Shown piece after piece: positions 35,855 through 47,001 of a DNA stretch of 64,000 nucleotides (positions within the stretch are counted from its first letter, which is position 1; the number at the start of each line of letters is the position of its first letter). Where the stretch lies: positions 108,873-172,872 of the forward strand of contig QKWP01000833.1 in assembly GCA_003550325.1 (NCBI GenBank), in the 5' to 3' direction. Source of the stretch: Gigaspora rosea (Eukaryota; Glomeromycota; Glomeromycetes; Diversisporales; Gigasporaceae). A program made the position numbers and the translations under genes. The notes under the pieces are model-generated. The model saw nothing but the letters and a program-made list of their open reading frames with translations. It was not told the origin of the DNA and did not search any database.

Positions 35855-36600
35855 TCTTATCTGCATGTTGTGAAATTTTGGTAAAAATTCATTAGAGCAT
35901 TAAAAAATTTGCTTGTGGCTAATTTTATTTCCTATATAAAAATCTGTAATACCATGCAGATCATATAAAAATGATCTACATTTACTCTATCCTTAAAAGA
36001 GATCAATATAAAGGCATTTATATATTATCAAAATTTGCTGATATGGATCATGTACAAGGAATCTTTAATGCTAGTTATTGTTATCGAAAGTGAATTAAAG
36101 TTAAAAAGATTTTATAATTGAACCTAAAAAAAATTTATTATATATACTATTAGATAAGTTGGTGCTTTAACTTTTTTAGTTCTCAAAATTCAAAAATCCT
36201 GATATTCATATATTTATATTGAACACAGTTATGTTATTGCAATAAATAATATTGATATTTGTTATAAAGATGAAATCAGTTTTGAAAAGAACCAATACAA
36301 GGCATTAATGTATTATCAAAAATCTGCTTTAATGCTAATTATTGTTAAAGAAATGAATTAAAGTTAAAAAAATTTTGAGTATGTCCAAAAGAAATATATG
36401 ATATATTAATTATCTAAATAAGTACTTAAACTTTTTCTAGCTCTCAAAATTAAAAATTCTGGCAGTTATATATTTGATATAATATTCATACTTGAATATC
36501 TTAAACATAAATTATACTACTACAATGAATGATTAATATTTGTTATTAAGATAAAATTGGTGTGAGCAATGTTAACCAATAATCTAAGTCATTAAAAATG

Positions 36601-37207
36601 ATTTTGGTTATATGTCTAAATGACTACTAGTCATATGTGATACAATCATAACTGTATGATTACTAATTATATGACTAATATGATCATTAATCATATGACT
36701 ATAGTTATTGGTCATATGACTTTATATAAAATAGTTACAGATTACATAATGATAATGAAATTTTTATCTTAATTTTATTTTAATTTATTTGTTAACTTAA
36801 AAAATTACCTGCTTTTAATTATTTTTAGAGATACTAATTGTTTAATTTCCTTGTATATAAAAAACCAATTCAGAATAGAATCAAAACAACTGGCTAACCT
36901 CCTGAGCATATAATATAGTATATGTAAAATGCCAGTTAAGATGGACATGTGAAAAAAACGAGAGAGAAAGAGAGAGAGAGTCTTACAAGTATATATTATA
37001 AAAAATATACATATGTACTATCAAAAATTTTATATTAGATATAGTCTTTATATATTATTTCAAATTTGTAGTACAAAAAAAAATATACAAATGTACAGTA
37101 CATATATATATAAGTTCAACAAAGCTAATCTATAATTATATAAAACTCATATTTAAAATAATTGCTTAAGTTCAATAAAACTATTTTATAATTATATAAG
37201 GCCTGTT
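36601..37207. other. ATGACTAT-rich spacer
   Basis: Begins with repeated TCATATGACTA-type motifs (36590-36730), similar to 39400-39490, and holds a GAGAGA run (36960-36980) and TATA-rich DNA. No gene seen. Confidence 0.5.
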
Positions 37208-37216
37208 TTTAAACCA

Positions 37217-38196
37217 GGTTTGTATTATTTCACTGACAATCACTTTATCGACATAACATTTCACCAACAAGTTCATTTTACTAACAGTTTGTTTTACCGA
37301 AGCTCATTTCACCGACAAGTTTATTTTTAAACAGCACACTAAATTTAGGCCTAATTCTACCTAATTCTACTCTAACACTAATGACAATGCCCTGAATTAC
37401 TTTGTTTGTGAAATGAGCTTCGGTAAAATAAACTGTAGTGATACAAATCGAAAATCGAATTAATCGATTAGTTGTAAAGTTGACAACTAATCGATTTGAA
37501 TTTTACAGACCAACTTAGTCGATTAATCGATTAGTCGACTAATCGATCAATCGATTGGCCAACTAATTGATTAATCGACTAATTAATCGATTAGTCAATT
37601 GGTCGTTTAATCAACTGATCATATAAGAATGTCAACCCGGCTGTTTTCAGTTGCTACCTTACGTGTATTTTACCAAGTTTCGTTTATTATTTATTCAATT
37701 AATCTATTGGTCATTCGATTAGTCAACTAATCGATTAATTGGTCAGTCGATTAATCGCCAACTAATCGATTAGTTGAATAAAATCAATTAATCGATTAGT
37801 TGGATAAAATGATCTATCAACTAATCGATTGGAAAATTTTCATCGATTTGTATCACTAGCTTCAANATATAAGAATGTCAACCCGGCTGTTTTCAGTTGC
37901 TACCTTACGTGTATTTTACCAAGTTTCGTTTATTATTTATTCAATTAATCTATTGGTCATTTAATTAGTCAACTAATCGATTAATTGATTAGTCAATTAA
38001 TCGCCAACTAATCGATTAGTTGAATAAAATCGATTAATCGATTAGTTGGATAAAATGATCTATCAACTAATCGATTAAAAAATTTTCATCGATTTGTATC
38101 ACTAATAAACTGGCAGTAAAATGAACTTGTTAGTAAATAATTGTCGGCGAAATGTTATGTCGGTGAAGTAATTGTTGATTTATTGATTGCCACTCA
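37217..38196. mobile_element. Outer inverted-repeat element, possible 9-bp duplication
   Basis: Arms containing GACATAACATTTC and AAGTTCATTTTACT occur inverted on both sides of the inner element at 37436-38104. A 9-bp direct repeat TTTAAACCA (37208-37216, 38197-38205) flanks it, as for MULE-type elements. The outermost bases pair weakly, so the boundary is tentative. Confidence 0.65.
37436..38104. mobile_element. AATCGATTAGTT-rich hAT-type MITE with assembly gap
   Basis: Ends TAGTGATACAAATCGA and its complement, perfect 8-bp duplication ATAAACTG (37428-37435, 38105-38112). The interior is a web of ATCGATTAGT units. One N at 37866 separates two near-identical segments of about 240 bp. Confidence 0.85.
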
Positions 38197-38205
38197 TTTA
38201 AACCA

Positions 38206-41109
38206 ATATCAATAAATATAACAATAAAATGGTCTAATAGTGGTTATATTTGAAATAGATCTTTTTAGAACATATTCTATTTAACAATTTATTATTAAAA
38301 GCAGAGGAGTTTCTAAAATTGAAATTATATATGGTTATTGCTCTTTAAAGTTGTAATTGCATGTTGCTAATTTTTAATTGGCAAATAAAGGCATATAAAT
38401 ATATATATAGCTAATTCATTAATACCTTAAAAATTATATTCTGATATTTCCAATCAGGCGAATTCAGCCAAATTCAATCCTGAAAGTCTATTCTGAGTAA
38501 CAGTTTATATTTTTTTACTTTATTGATTTGATAGTTTATTGAATAAACTATCGAATTAATAAATACGAAACAGTACTCAGGCTTGAATCTGTTTAAATTA
38601 GCTTGATCAGAAATATCAAAACCTGATTTTGAATATAAAGACTCCAACTGTCTAGTTTAATACTTAATTAATCTAGAAAAACTTCTATTTTTTTACAAAT
38701 ATCAAATAAATTTTAATTATGCTTTTGGCAATTTTTTTTTCTGTCTAATTTCATTTGGCCTCTTTTAAAGCTGGTTAACTTTATTTTTAATATTATACCA
38801 TTATTACAACTAATTTTAAAATTCTAGAACGATAGAAAAATTGCAATAGGGGTTTCATAATTAACAAATAAGTAAAATATTATGAAAATAAGTAGAATTT
38901 TTTAAATAGTATTTTACTATATTAAATTATAAATCAGAAAAATTAAATAAGATTCTTTGATTTTAATTATGAAACCTCTAATAAATGAATTAATAAATTT
39001 TTGATATATGTTGATGCCGAATTTATTTAATTCTGTAGTAATTTATTAATTCGATTATTAGTATACATATATGGACATACTATTATTATAGTATTAATAT
39101 TGTATCCAATTTTTATGCAGTAAGTTTTGACTATTAGAATATAAACTTTGAAATTATGCTTTTTATATTGTATTTGTGAATTATAATAATGAAAGAACTA
39201 AACAAATACAATGGAAGCATTTTAGCCCAAATAGCGCTAGATTTTCAAACTTTATTGAATTCTTTAAGAAGATATATAGTATATATCAATGTAATTGATG
39301 TACATTGAAAAAATATTTAGCATACATCAGTGCATTTGATATATAATTATAATACATCAATATAGTCAATATATATACTACTAATCTAGCTATTTTATTG
39401 GCTAATCTTGGTTATATAGTCATATAATTTTTATTATGACTATATGACCTATGACTGGTCATATAGATCATATAGGTCATAATAGATCATAGTCCAACAC
39501 TACCTGCTGCAGATTATAAATAACCTGTTTCTTATTGGTTAGGGTAAAGTAAAGTATAAATTGTGTGTATGGGTAAAAAAAGGCTTTTACATTAAAATTT
39601 TGCAAGGAATTTTTTTTGTTAGAATTCTAATAGTAGTTTTATATACTCAATTTTAAGTTATAAATGATTTTTGGCAAAATGAACAATTGTTTTGAACTTT
39701 TTAATTATATAACATTATACCTAATCTTAAAATTTAATTAGAAGAATGACATATAACATATCATATGAGGCAATGAATAAATTTACTCTTTAGCTTATTA
39801 GCGACTTAAACTTTTTTTCTTATAATATAAAATTAAATACTACTATCTGCTATAATATAATTCTTAATTTTTAAATATTATAAAAAAAAAACAATTTAAT
39901 TAAATATTTTAAGTTTAAAAATTATATATTTATAGCAATTTTCTAGGCAAATTTGTCTAAATTTGCTTATAGTTTAAGGAATAAAAAATCATCTTTAGTA
40001 CTTTAACAAAAAGTTTTTTCGTAAACAATTTTACTATTAAAACTTATTTAACTTTTATTCTAGAGTAAATGATTTAAATAGAATGTAGATGAGAATTTCT
40101 AAACATGTAATAATTGAAAAATTTTTTATTTTTATTAAGATTAGAGTTTGGGTTTATACTAGAGTAAGAGTTAGAAAAGCTTTAATTGATGATTCACTGG
40201 TCATATAAAGAATAATTATTAAATAACTAGGAATACTGCAAATCTTTGATGGCATAATATGCGCATAATTCAGATTTTACTACAAAAGCATATGTGATAG
40301 CTATATTTGTATATCAAAATGAATTTCGTATAATTAATAAAGCATAATCTGTGCATAAAATGGCTAGAATTAAAGATTAAGTAATATTGGGTTTATTCAT
40401 TTTCTCACCAGTTTCTATTGGATGCAGCATTTGATTGTACGAATCATAAATTTCATAAATTATTAGATTTGAAATTTCAAATAACAGTAGAATATTAAGT
40501 AATAAGACATATCATTAAAGTAGTATAAAAATTTAATAAGAAACATATATTAGAATACAAAGTTAAGTTTTTATTTTGTATAATATGGTGTTTCAAAATT
40601 TCTGTTGGCTAGTCAAAAATTTTTTTTTTAATCTACTGTAAATTATTATGCTTATATTCATATCCAGAAAATTTTATGTTTTTTTCATTTCTATTAGGTA
40701 ATTTCAGAAAATTAAAGTCACCACTAGGTGACACTAGAGAAAAAATTAAATAGCAAAAATAGAATAATTGGTATGATTGAAATTTTAAAAAAAAGGTTGG
40801 CAGGTTATACAAACTGATAAATTAACTTTGCGTGGCTTTATACTAAAATTTTGCAGGTAATTTTTTTGTTTGGCGCAAAAGACAGTTTTGTAAACACAAC
40901 TTTTTTTATAATTTTATATTACACAGGTTTTGTGGTTTTATTGATAAGTTACTAATAGGATTCAGTACTTACAATAATGATAACGATAAAATTTATAATA
41001 ATAAATTTTGCATATTTTTATCTGATCCACAAAATCTGTAGCATAATTTTAAAAAATTTATCATATAATTTGCATAATTTGAAGTGTAAAGCAGGCAGAA
41101 TTTGGGTTT
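38206..41109. other. AT-rich region without a gene
   Basis: No supported frame on either strand. A palindromic stretch at about 38440-38640 is centred on AGTTTATTGAATAAACT and could be a decayed MITE. ATGACTATATGACC motifs occur at 39400-39490. The rest is AT-rich unique-looking DNA. Confidence 0.5.
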
Positions 41110-41117
41110 GTTGCAGC

Positions 41118-43005
41118 TAGGATGCAAAATGAACTGGGTTGGTTGGGCTTTCTAAGGCCTGAAACTGAGCCCAAAAAATTTTTTTAGGCCTAATTAAAGC
41201 CCAAGTCTGACAAAAAGCTCGTTAAACAAACTGGGCTGGGCCTTATTAGAAATCAGGCTCAAGCCTGACAAAAAGCCTGCTAAGCAAATCGGGCTTAAGC
41301 CTGACAAAAAGCCGCTAAGCAAATCGGGCTGAGCTTTATTTTAAATTCGGCCCAAACCTAGTCTGGTCTGTATTTCATATAGATTTTTGACTAATTATAT
41401 AAGCAAGTTTCACATATTTGCAAATTATTTAATTATACCATTTTTGAGAACTGATAGTATAGTGTTGAAGACCGATAGTATAAATAATTATATGATCGAA
41501 ATGTCAATTGAAAAATTTTTACTTAATGAAGTCATAGCTTCAAATTTAAAATTTATAAATTTCATTGCATTTTGCAAAAAAAAAATTATTGAACCTTTAG
41601 TAACAAGTACAATTTGTGAATGTATTTCAAAAAGCCAATTATTTGGCTTTCTGCCACTTCAAAATTATATGTGCAATTTTTTTTTTGAAAATTCATATTG
41701 AATTTGTGACCAAATTGCTAACCATATTTTAGCCCAAAGAAATTTAACCGAATTTCGAGTAACTAACTATGCAATCTAAAAAAAAATATACAGTTGCCTC
41801 TCTTTAATCTGAACCTCTCTAAATGAACACTATTAAACTCTCTCTAAACTAAACAAAATCTTCTAAAACATTTGTAAATTTTAGTATAAAGTTCAGATAA
41901 GCCATATATAACTTTTTAAAAACTAAACTTTTCAAATTTTTATATAGTAAAAAAAAGCAGTCCCAGCAGTTCAGATTAGAGAGAGTTAACTATATATATA
42001 TACATATTAATTATTGTTTCTCTTTAACTACTAAATTGGTTCTTATTTCACATATAGTAAATTTTTTTTTGCTTTTTTTTTTTATAAATGTTTTTCTAAT
42101 CTATATTTATTCACTAGGCTTGTCTGGCTTCTTGATTTCTTAAGGGTAGGGTGTACGTAGATCATTTTTCATATGATCTACATGTTAGATTAAATTTTTA
42201 TATAGTAAATAAAAATATGCTTCTAATAAAACTTTTTATTATCTGAGTCAATTTTTTCATATTTATATATAATATATAGTTTAAAGTAGCTTGTTTATAG
42301 TAGTGAAGTTGTAAGAAATGCATCTCTTTAAAAAAAATAAACTTCATATAGAATTAAATTTTCTGAGGTCACTATATGTTTTCTCTGGGTTACACAAAAA
42401 TTTGATAATTCTCATTGGTCGAATCATATGATGTTTATATGTAAATTATATGATATGGTTATACAAAGTTGATCTACAATCTATTTATATGAAAATAGAA
42501 ATATTGACAATCTACCCTTAATAAGGGTATGTTTCCTATCTAGTGAAGTTTATGTACATATGTACATATGGTGCAAGTCTAAAAATCACAATTAGAAACA
42601 AAAATTAAAATTTTACTCTTTTTAAAAAAAAGATAATCAAGTAACACAATTTAAATCAATATTTCTTAAATCGTTGTACATACTTCATTGGTAGTTTCTG
42701 TAGTGAATAAGGTAAAATTGTAGTTTATATTCTTTACTGTATCAGTTCATGCACAAAAATTAAATTTTTTTGCACCCTTATATTATAACTACAAATGAAG
42801 TATATACGTACATATGTAATCTATATTACTCACCTCTAGGGTTTACCAAGCCTAATCGGGCCTAATCAGGTATATTACAGAAACCCAGGACTAGCCCAAT
42901 ATTTTTTAGGTCCAACTCAAGCCTGGTCTGCTTTATAAAAATATGAGCCCAAACCTGGCCTAGCCCGCTAGTTTCCAGGTTTAGCCCAGCCCACTCTGCA
43001 TCCTA
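41118..43005. mobile_element. Non-autonomous hAT-type element, 1.9 kb
   Basis: Ends TAGGATGCAAAATGAACTGG and TAGGATGCAGAGTGGGCTGG, duplication GTTGCAGC/GTTGTAGC (41110-41117, 43006-43013; 7 of 8). Subterminal GGGCTGAGC/AGGCCT-rich repeats on both sides. Inside is a 104-aa plus frame (41387-41701) that I do not recognise and the TTAA element at 42144-42517. Confidence 0.85.
42144..42517. mobile_element. TTAA-bounded element, copy 3
   Basis: 374 bp between TTAA sites (42140-42143, 42518-42521), left end GGGTAGGGTGTACGTAGATC followed by a CATATGATCTACAT block. Same family as 43283-43658. Confidence 0.82.
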
Positions 43006-43282
43006 GTTGTAGCAGAAAATTAGGACCCCTAAATATGACGCAAATTACAATGAAAATCATATAAATTCAAAAGTGGTATATGCCCATCTAAAAATTTTTT
43101 CTTACTAAGTTAACAGCAGATATCTACTAATTAAAAATTGTAAAGTTCATCAAAACACATCTAATAGTGGTTAGATCATCCAAATTAGCCTAGTAGATAG
43201 CAAGATATCATCGAAAAAAAATTGACTGACTATGTAAAATCTTTATTGTTTATATAGTGTTATCCTATATTTACTTCTTTAA

Positions 43283-43658
43283 GGGTAGAGTGTACGTAGA
43301 TCATTTATCATATAATTTTGGTGGTACATTGGAACTTCATGCAAAATTTGAAATATACTACTAATAAAAGTTTTTTAAAATCACTGACAATCTTTACCAA
43401 AATTTGTCAATATACAGACTAAACCTTTTATTTATAGCAGTAAAATCTTTAGTGGCTGTATTATTTTAAAAAAATATATTTCCTTATATAGCTAAATTTG
43501 CCGGGGGCTTCAAATTTGCTGGGTTATACAAAAAACAAATAGTAAAAATATTTCTAAAACAGGTAATTATCCAATCAGAGTTGTGTTTACTATATAATCT
43601 GTTACTCAAAAAAATGAACATTGATTTATATGTAAAATGATCAATGTACACTCTACCC
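43283..43658. mobile_element. TTAA-bounded element, copy 4
   Basis: 376 bp between TTAA sites (43279-43282, 43659-43662) with inverted ends GGGTAGAGTGTACGTAGATC and GGGTAGAGTGTACATTGATC. The best-preserved copy. Confidence 0.87.
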
Positions 43659-43662
43659 TTAA

Positions 43663-44030
43663 AGATAGTAGATAACTAGAGTAATTTTAGACAGTAAACA
43701 CTTTGTATAACCTCACTTTGTTACTGTGATTTATCTAAGTTAATATAGCATTTTTAATAAAACTTAACAAAAAAAATTTAAGACAATTTGCAATTACGAA
43801 AAAGGCTATAATTAGAAGTATATAAGGATACTAATAATTGGTTAATTTGTGATGTAAATAGTTGTATTTATTTATTGAAAAAGTATAAAGACTCAATATT
43901 GAACTTGGGTTTATATCAGCCGCTTTTATACTTTTTGAAATTTTATAAATGTAATGGACTATATCTACTATATGTGCAATATATTACAACTGCTATTAAT
44001 AAAATATATAATATAAATAGTATAAATATA
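43663..44030. other. AT-rich spacer
   Basis: No gene. The frame starting at 43875 runs into the following retroposon and has no domain. Confidence 0.5.
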
Positions 44031-44044
44031 ATATATGTTATAAA

Positions 44045-45481
44045 CGCCTTTAGTAATTTTAACACAACTCTTCCTGTCGATCACTTGTACAAATTTCCGA
44101 ACAAAAGAAAAACAAAAAATTTTCATTAGTAAAAGACAAAGCAGCTAGTAATACTGGTTTTTATAAAGGTCAACCTTCCTTGTATCGTCAGGAACTCCTT
44201 TATATATTCGGCATGCAAGCCAGAAGCGTCAGTTGTGCAAGATAACTAGCAGTGGGTACCCTTGGTACAAGAAATTCTGGTGGAAGTTAAAAAAGAAAAC
44301 TTTTGTCGACGAAGGTGATTATAGCTTGGCTAGGCGGTGAACTAAGAAAAATGAGTTTTTCATCACTCTCTTTAAGGTTTTTGGTTACAAGAACTTATTC
44401 AACTATATACCCACTATCATATTCTCACTGGAAGTCAGTTTTGCTAGAATTTTTGACGAAAAGTAGGAAATTCGGCGTACCCTCTCCAAAAGATCGGCAT
44501 TGTTATTTCTATCCTAATCGGGAAGAAGGCATGCAGGTGGATAAACAGGAATGGACACATAATGGGATGTGATGCAATGGAGTAGGCAGATCTACAGAGA
44601 TCAAATTCCAGAATGTTCTTTTAGTTTTCTTTTTTATGTACATATAATACTTTGGCGAGGCGTTTCCTTGCACAGTATTATATAATTTTTATCATTGATT
44701 TTAGATTTAGGTTTACTTTTATTTCTGTTTTCTTTTTTGTTTCTTTTTTTCTTTTTCTTTTCATTGTTTGTTTTCATTTTGTTAGCTTTCCATCATTAGT
44801 GATAGAATTTTTCTTCATTTCTTTCATCTTGTAGTTATTTTATTTTGTTTGTTTTTTGGTATATCGTTTAGGGTTTGTGGTATTTCCCTCTTTTTTTCAT
44901 TACCCTTTTATTTTCTTAGCTACAATGTTCTTCTTGTATGGTTTGGTTATCCTTACCATTGACGCTAGGTGAGAGGGATTTGAAGAGAAATCCTATGTCG
45001 CTCTTTGACGGGGCTAACAAAATTGTTTGTCTTATCAGTAAGGCAGTGCAATAGGTCACACTAAGGTGCTCTAGAAGTATAGTTGGGGGTGACATTCATT
45101 TTCAATTTTTTAATTTCAACAATAATTTCAACAATAATTTCAACATTTTTAATATGTTTATAAATTAAACCTAAAACAATTATTGTATTTGATTTAGCTT
45201 AGTTTTAATTAATTTTTGACATAATTTAAATTAATTTTTAATATTGAAAAACCAATTTCACCAATTTCACCATCAAGTAATTTCAACAATTTCAACAAAA
45301 ACATCCTATTATAAAGAGTAATTTCACTCTATCTATATCTAGAAGTATTCGAGTAATGCCGGACCTGCTATAGATATAGTATTGATAATAAGTAATTAGC
45401 ATAGTTTAGTTATATTATATATCTAATATCTAAAATAAAGGTACCGACGAGGCTGTCAAAGAGTTAAAAAAAAATATATAT
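44045..45481 (+). mobile_element. Long non-coding retroposon, family C copy 3
   Basis: Plus orientation, perfect 14-bp duplication ATATATGTTATAAA (44031-44044, 45482-45495), A9 tail at 45466-45474. Without the MITE at 45078-45337 and its duplication it is about 1169 bp. Head and middle match copies 1 and 2 (AACTCTTCCTGTCGATCACT; the block CAAGATAACTAGCAG; a pyrimidine-rich tract 44690-44930). The 3' part differs but again has a short stem (GAC ... GTC) before the A tail. The 89-aa frame at 44303-44572 is not shared by the other copies. Confidence 0.88.
45078..45337. mobile_element. hAT-type MITE (TATAG family) inside retroposon C
   Basis: 260 bp, ends TATAGTTGGGGGTG and TATAGATAGAGTG, perfect duplication TCTAGAAG (45070-45077, 45338-45345). 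It is the inverted sister of 18033-18317. Confidence 0.92.
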
Positions 45482-45572
45482 ATATATGTTATAAATAATA
45501 GATATATGATAAATGAAATATCTAAAATATATGCTATAAAAACTACATCTGGCAGATATAGTATATATGGTA

Positions 45573-45609
45573 CTAGCTGTAAACTCGTGGCTTTGCTACG
45601 GGAATTAGA
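45573..45609 (-). mobile_element. Helitron-like 3' terminus
   Basis: On the minus strand, a hairpin CGTAGCAAAGCCACG (one mismatch in a 6-bp stem) is followed 9 bases later by CTAG and then a T, the usual Helitron 3' end and insertion context. The 5' end was not located, so only the terminus is annotated. Confidence 0.5.
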
Positions 45610-46402
45610 TTACTAATATAAATAAATATTTTAAATTGTATTTGAAGAAGTTTTTTATCACTTATATTTAAAGTTAAACAAATACAACATTTAATGCTAA
45701 CAGAATGTTCTATAACTTGAGCTATCTATTACTAATATATAGCACTATCGAACCTTCAATAAACGATATGTGTGGTATATTAGTATTGAGAGTTTATAGG
45801 GTTTGAAAAAACGGAATTGCTATATCAGGTTTGATATATTATTAACAATTTTGTAAATATAAATAAACACAAAGCTGATCTTAATTGTACGTATAAGGGG
45901 CAAGAAATTATGTTGCACAAAGGTACATTTGCAGTATAAGAAGTACAATAATCAGGTGATCTGAAGTACAATGATCAGGTGATCTGAGTTGGAAATCTGT
46001 ACCAATCAAATTAATTTTATCTTATATTGTTTATTTCATTTGTTTATCTCATAGTATTTATCTATACCGATGCTCCTTATATAATAGATATTTGCCCGCA
46101 GCAATTATCTAGCCAATTAGATTGCTGATCTAAGAATAAATATAAGAATAAATATTTGATAACTCCTATTTCGGCAATCAGTGGTCATATAGGAACAATC
46201 TATATCTCATTAGAACCATTTCAATAATTAAGTCGAATAGTGGTTGTTATATCAAATTCTGATCACTGAATTTGGAGATATACCTGTTTTGTAATTTTTT
46301 TCATAGAGTCAGCCAATAGTTTTTTGATAATATCTCATTATCCACTAGGCTGATTTGGATGATCTAACTACTGTTAGATGTATTTCGAACTTTCAATTAG
46401 TA
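45610..46402. other. Spacer, possibly Helitron interior
   Basis: No frame. Short direct repeats of GAAGTACAATGATCAGGTGA occur near 45940-45990. If the Helitron end at 45573 is real, this stretch belongs to it. Confidence 0.4.
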
Positions 46403-46410
46403 GACATGTA

Positions 46411-46974
46411 TATAGATGCTGGTGAAATTAAATCAGAGTGGTGAAATGATTTTACTATTTCACCAATCACCAATCGGTAATGGTAAAACTAGTATAACTG
46501 GTAAATTGGTGTAATTGGTGTAATTGGTGAATTGGTGAATTAGTGAATTGGTAAATTGATGGAATGGTGAAACAGCAAAATGGTGAAATGGTAAATTTTC
46601 AGAGTCTGGAATTATTTCAGCCTGGAATTCGGTTAGGTTTTTGTTCAAGTTTTTACATTTTATGTTTTTATAGGCACACTTTGAGGTCAGAACTATTAAC
46701 CGTTTATAGGACTAAGCAAATTCACCAATTCACAATTTCACCAATTCACTGTTTACCAATTCACCAATTTACCATTTCACTATTTCACCAATTCACCGTT
46801 TCACCAATTCAATTTACTGTTTCACCAATTCAACAATTCACCAATTCACCAATTTCACCAATTTACCAATTCACCAATTTCACCAATTCACCAAAATAAA
46901 ATTTTGGTGTAATTCTGGTGAAACTATTTTACCATTTCATCTGGTGAAATGGTTTTATTTCACCAGCATCTATA
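46411..46974. mobile_element. hAT-type MITE built of TTCACCAA repeats
   Basis: 564 bp with inverted ends TATAGATGCTGGTGAAAT and TATAGATGCTGGTGAAAT, perfect duplication GACATGTA (46403-46410, 46975-46982). The interior carries GGTGAATTGGTGAAT and inverted TTCACCAATTCACC arrays, which make spurious frames rich in QFT/HQF. The TATAG-A-TG terminus suggests kinship with the 18033 and 45078 elements. Confidence 0.92.
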
Positions 46975-47001
46975 GACATGTACCATTAATATAGTAATAA
47001 A

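Larger units (their letters stand above)
34252..35992. mobile_element. TTAA-bounded palindromic element, copy 2, with two insertions
   Basis: TTAA at 34248-34251 and 35993-35996. The element is a long palindrome: blocks such as AAGAACTTTCTATTTATAG in the left arm recur inverted near 35680. The left arm is broken by retroposon C (34400-35499) and the right arm by a small MITE (35696-35854). Each intact arm shows the other's empty site. Net size about 465 bp. Confidence 0.85.
32250..36600 (+). pseudogene. Decayed Sel1-repeat gene split by two TTAA elements
   Basis: Six to seven diverged units of about 250-290 bp recur at about 32270, 32540, 32840, 34190 joining 36000, 36225 and 36490. Read in the best frame, fragments match Sel1-like repeats (CYKDRISIE, DQYKAFMYY, YVQGTFHAGYC), the solenoid repeat common in signalling proteins of these fungi. 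Stops and indels interrupt every unit. Removing the two TTAA-bounded elements at 33150-34183 and 34252-35992, leaving one TTAA each, restores continuous repeats. No start or kinase domain was found, so this is a remnant of a repeat region only. Confidence 0.75.

Noticed and set aside
41387..41701. 104-aa frame as a transposase remnant
   Set aside because: It lies inside an hAT-type element, but I see no hAT motif (no zinc finger, no dimerisation motif), so no product is assigned.
46564..46899. 111-aa plus frame rich in HQFT/SPI
   Set aside because: Product of the TTCACCAA array inside a MITE with perfect ends and duplication.
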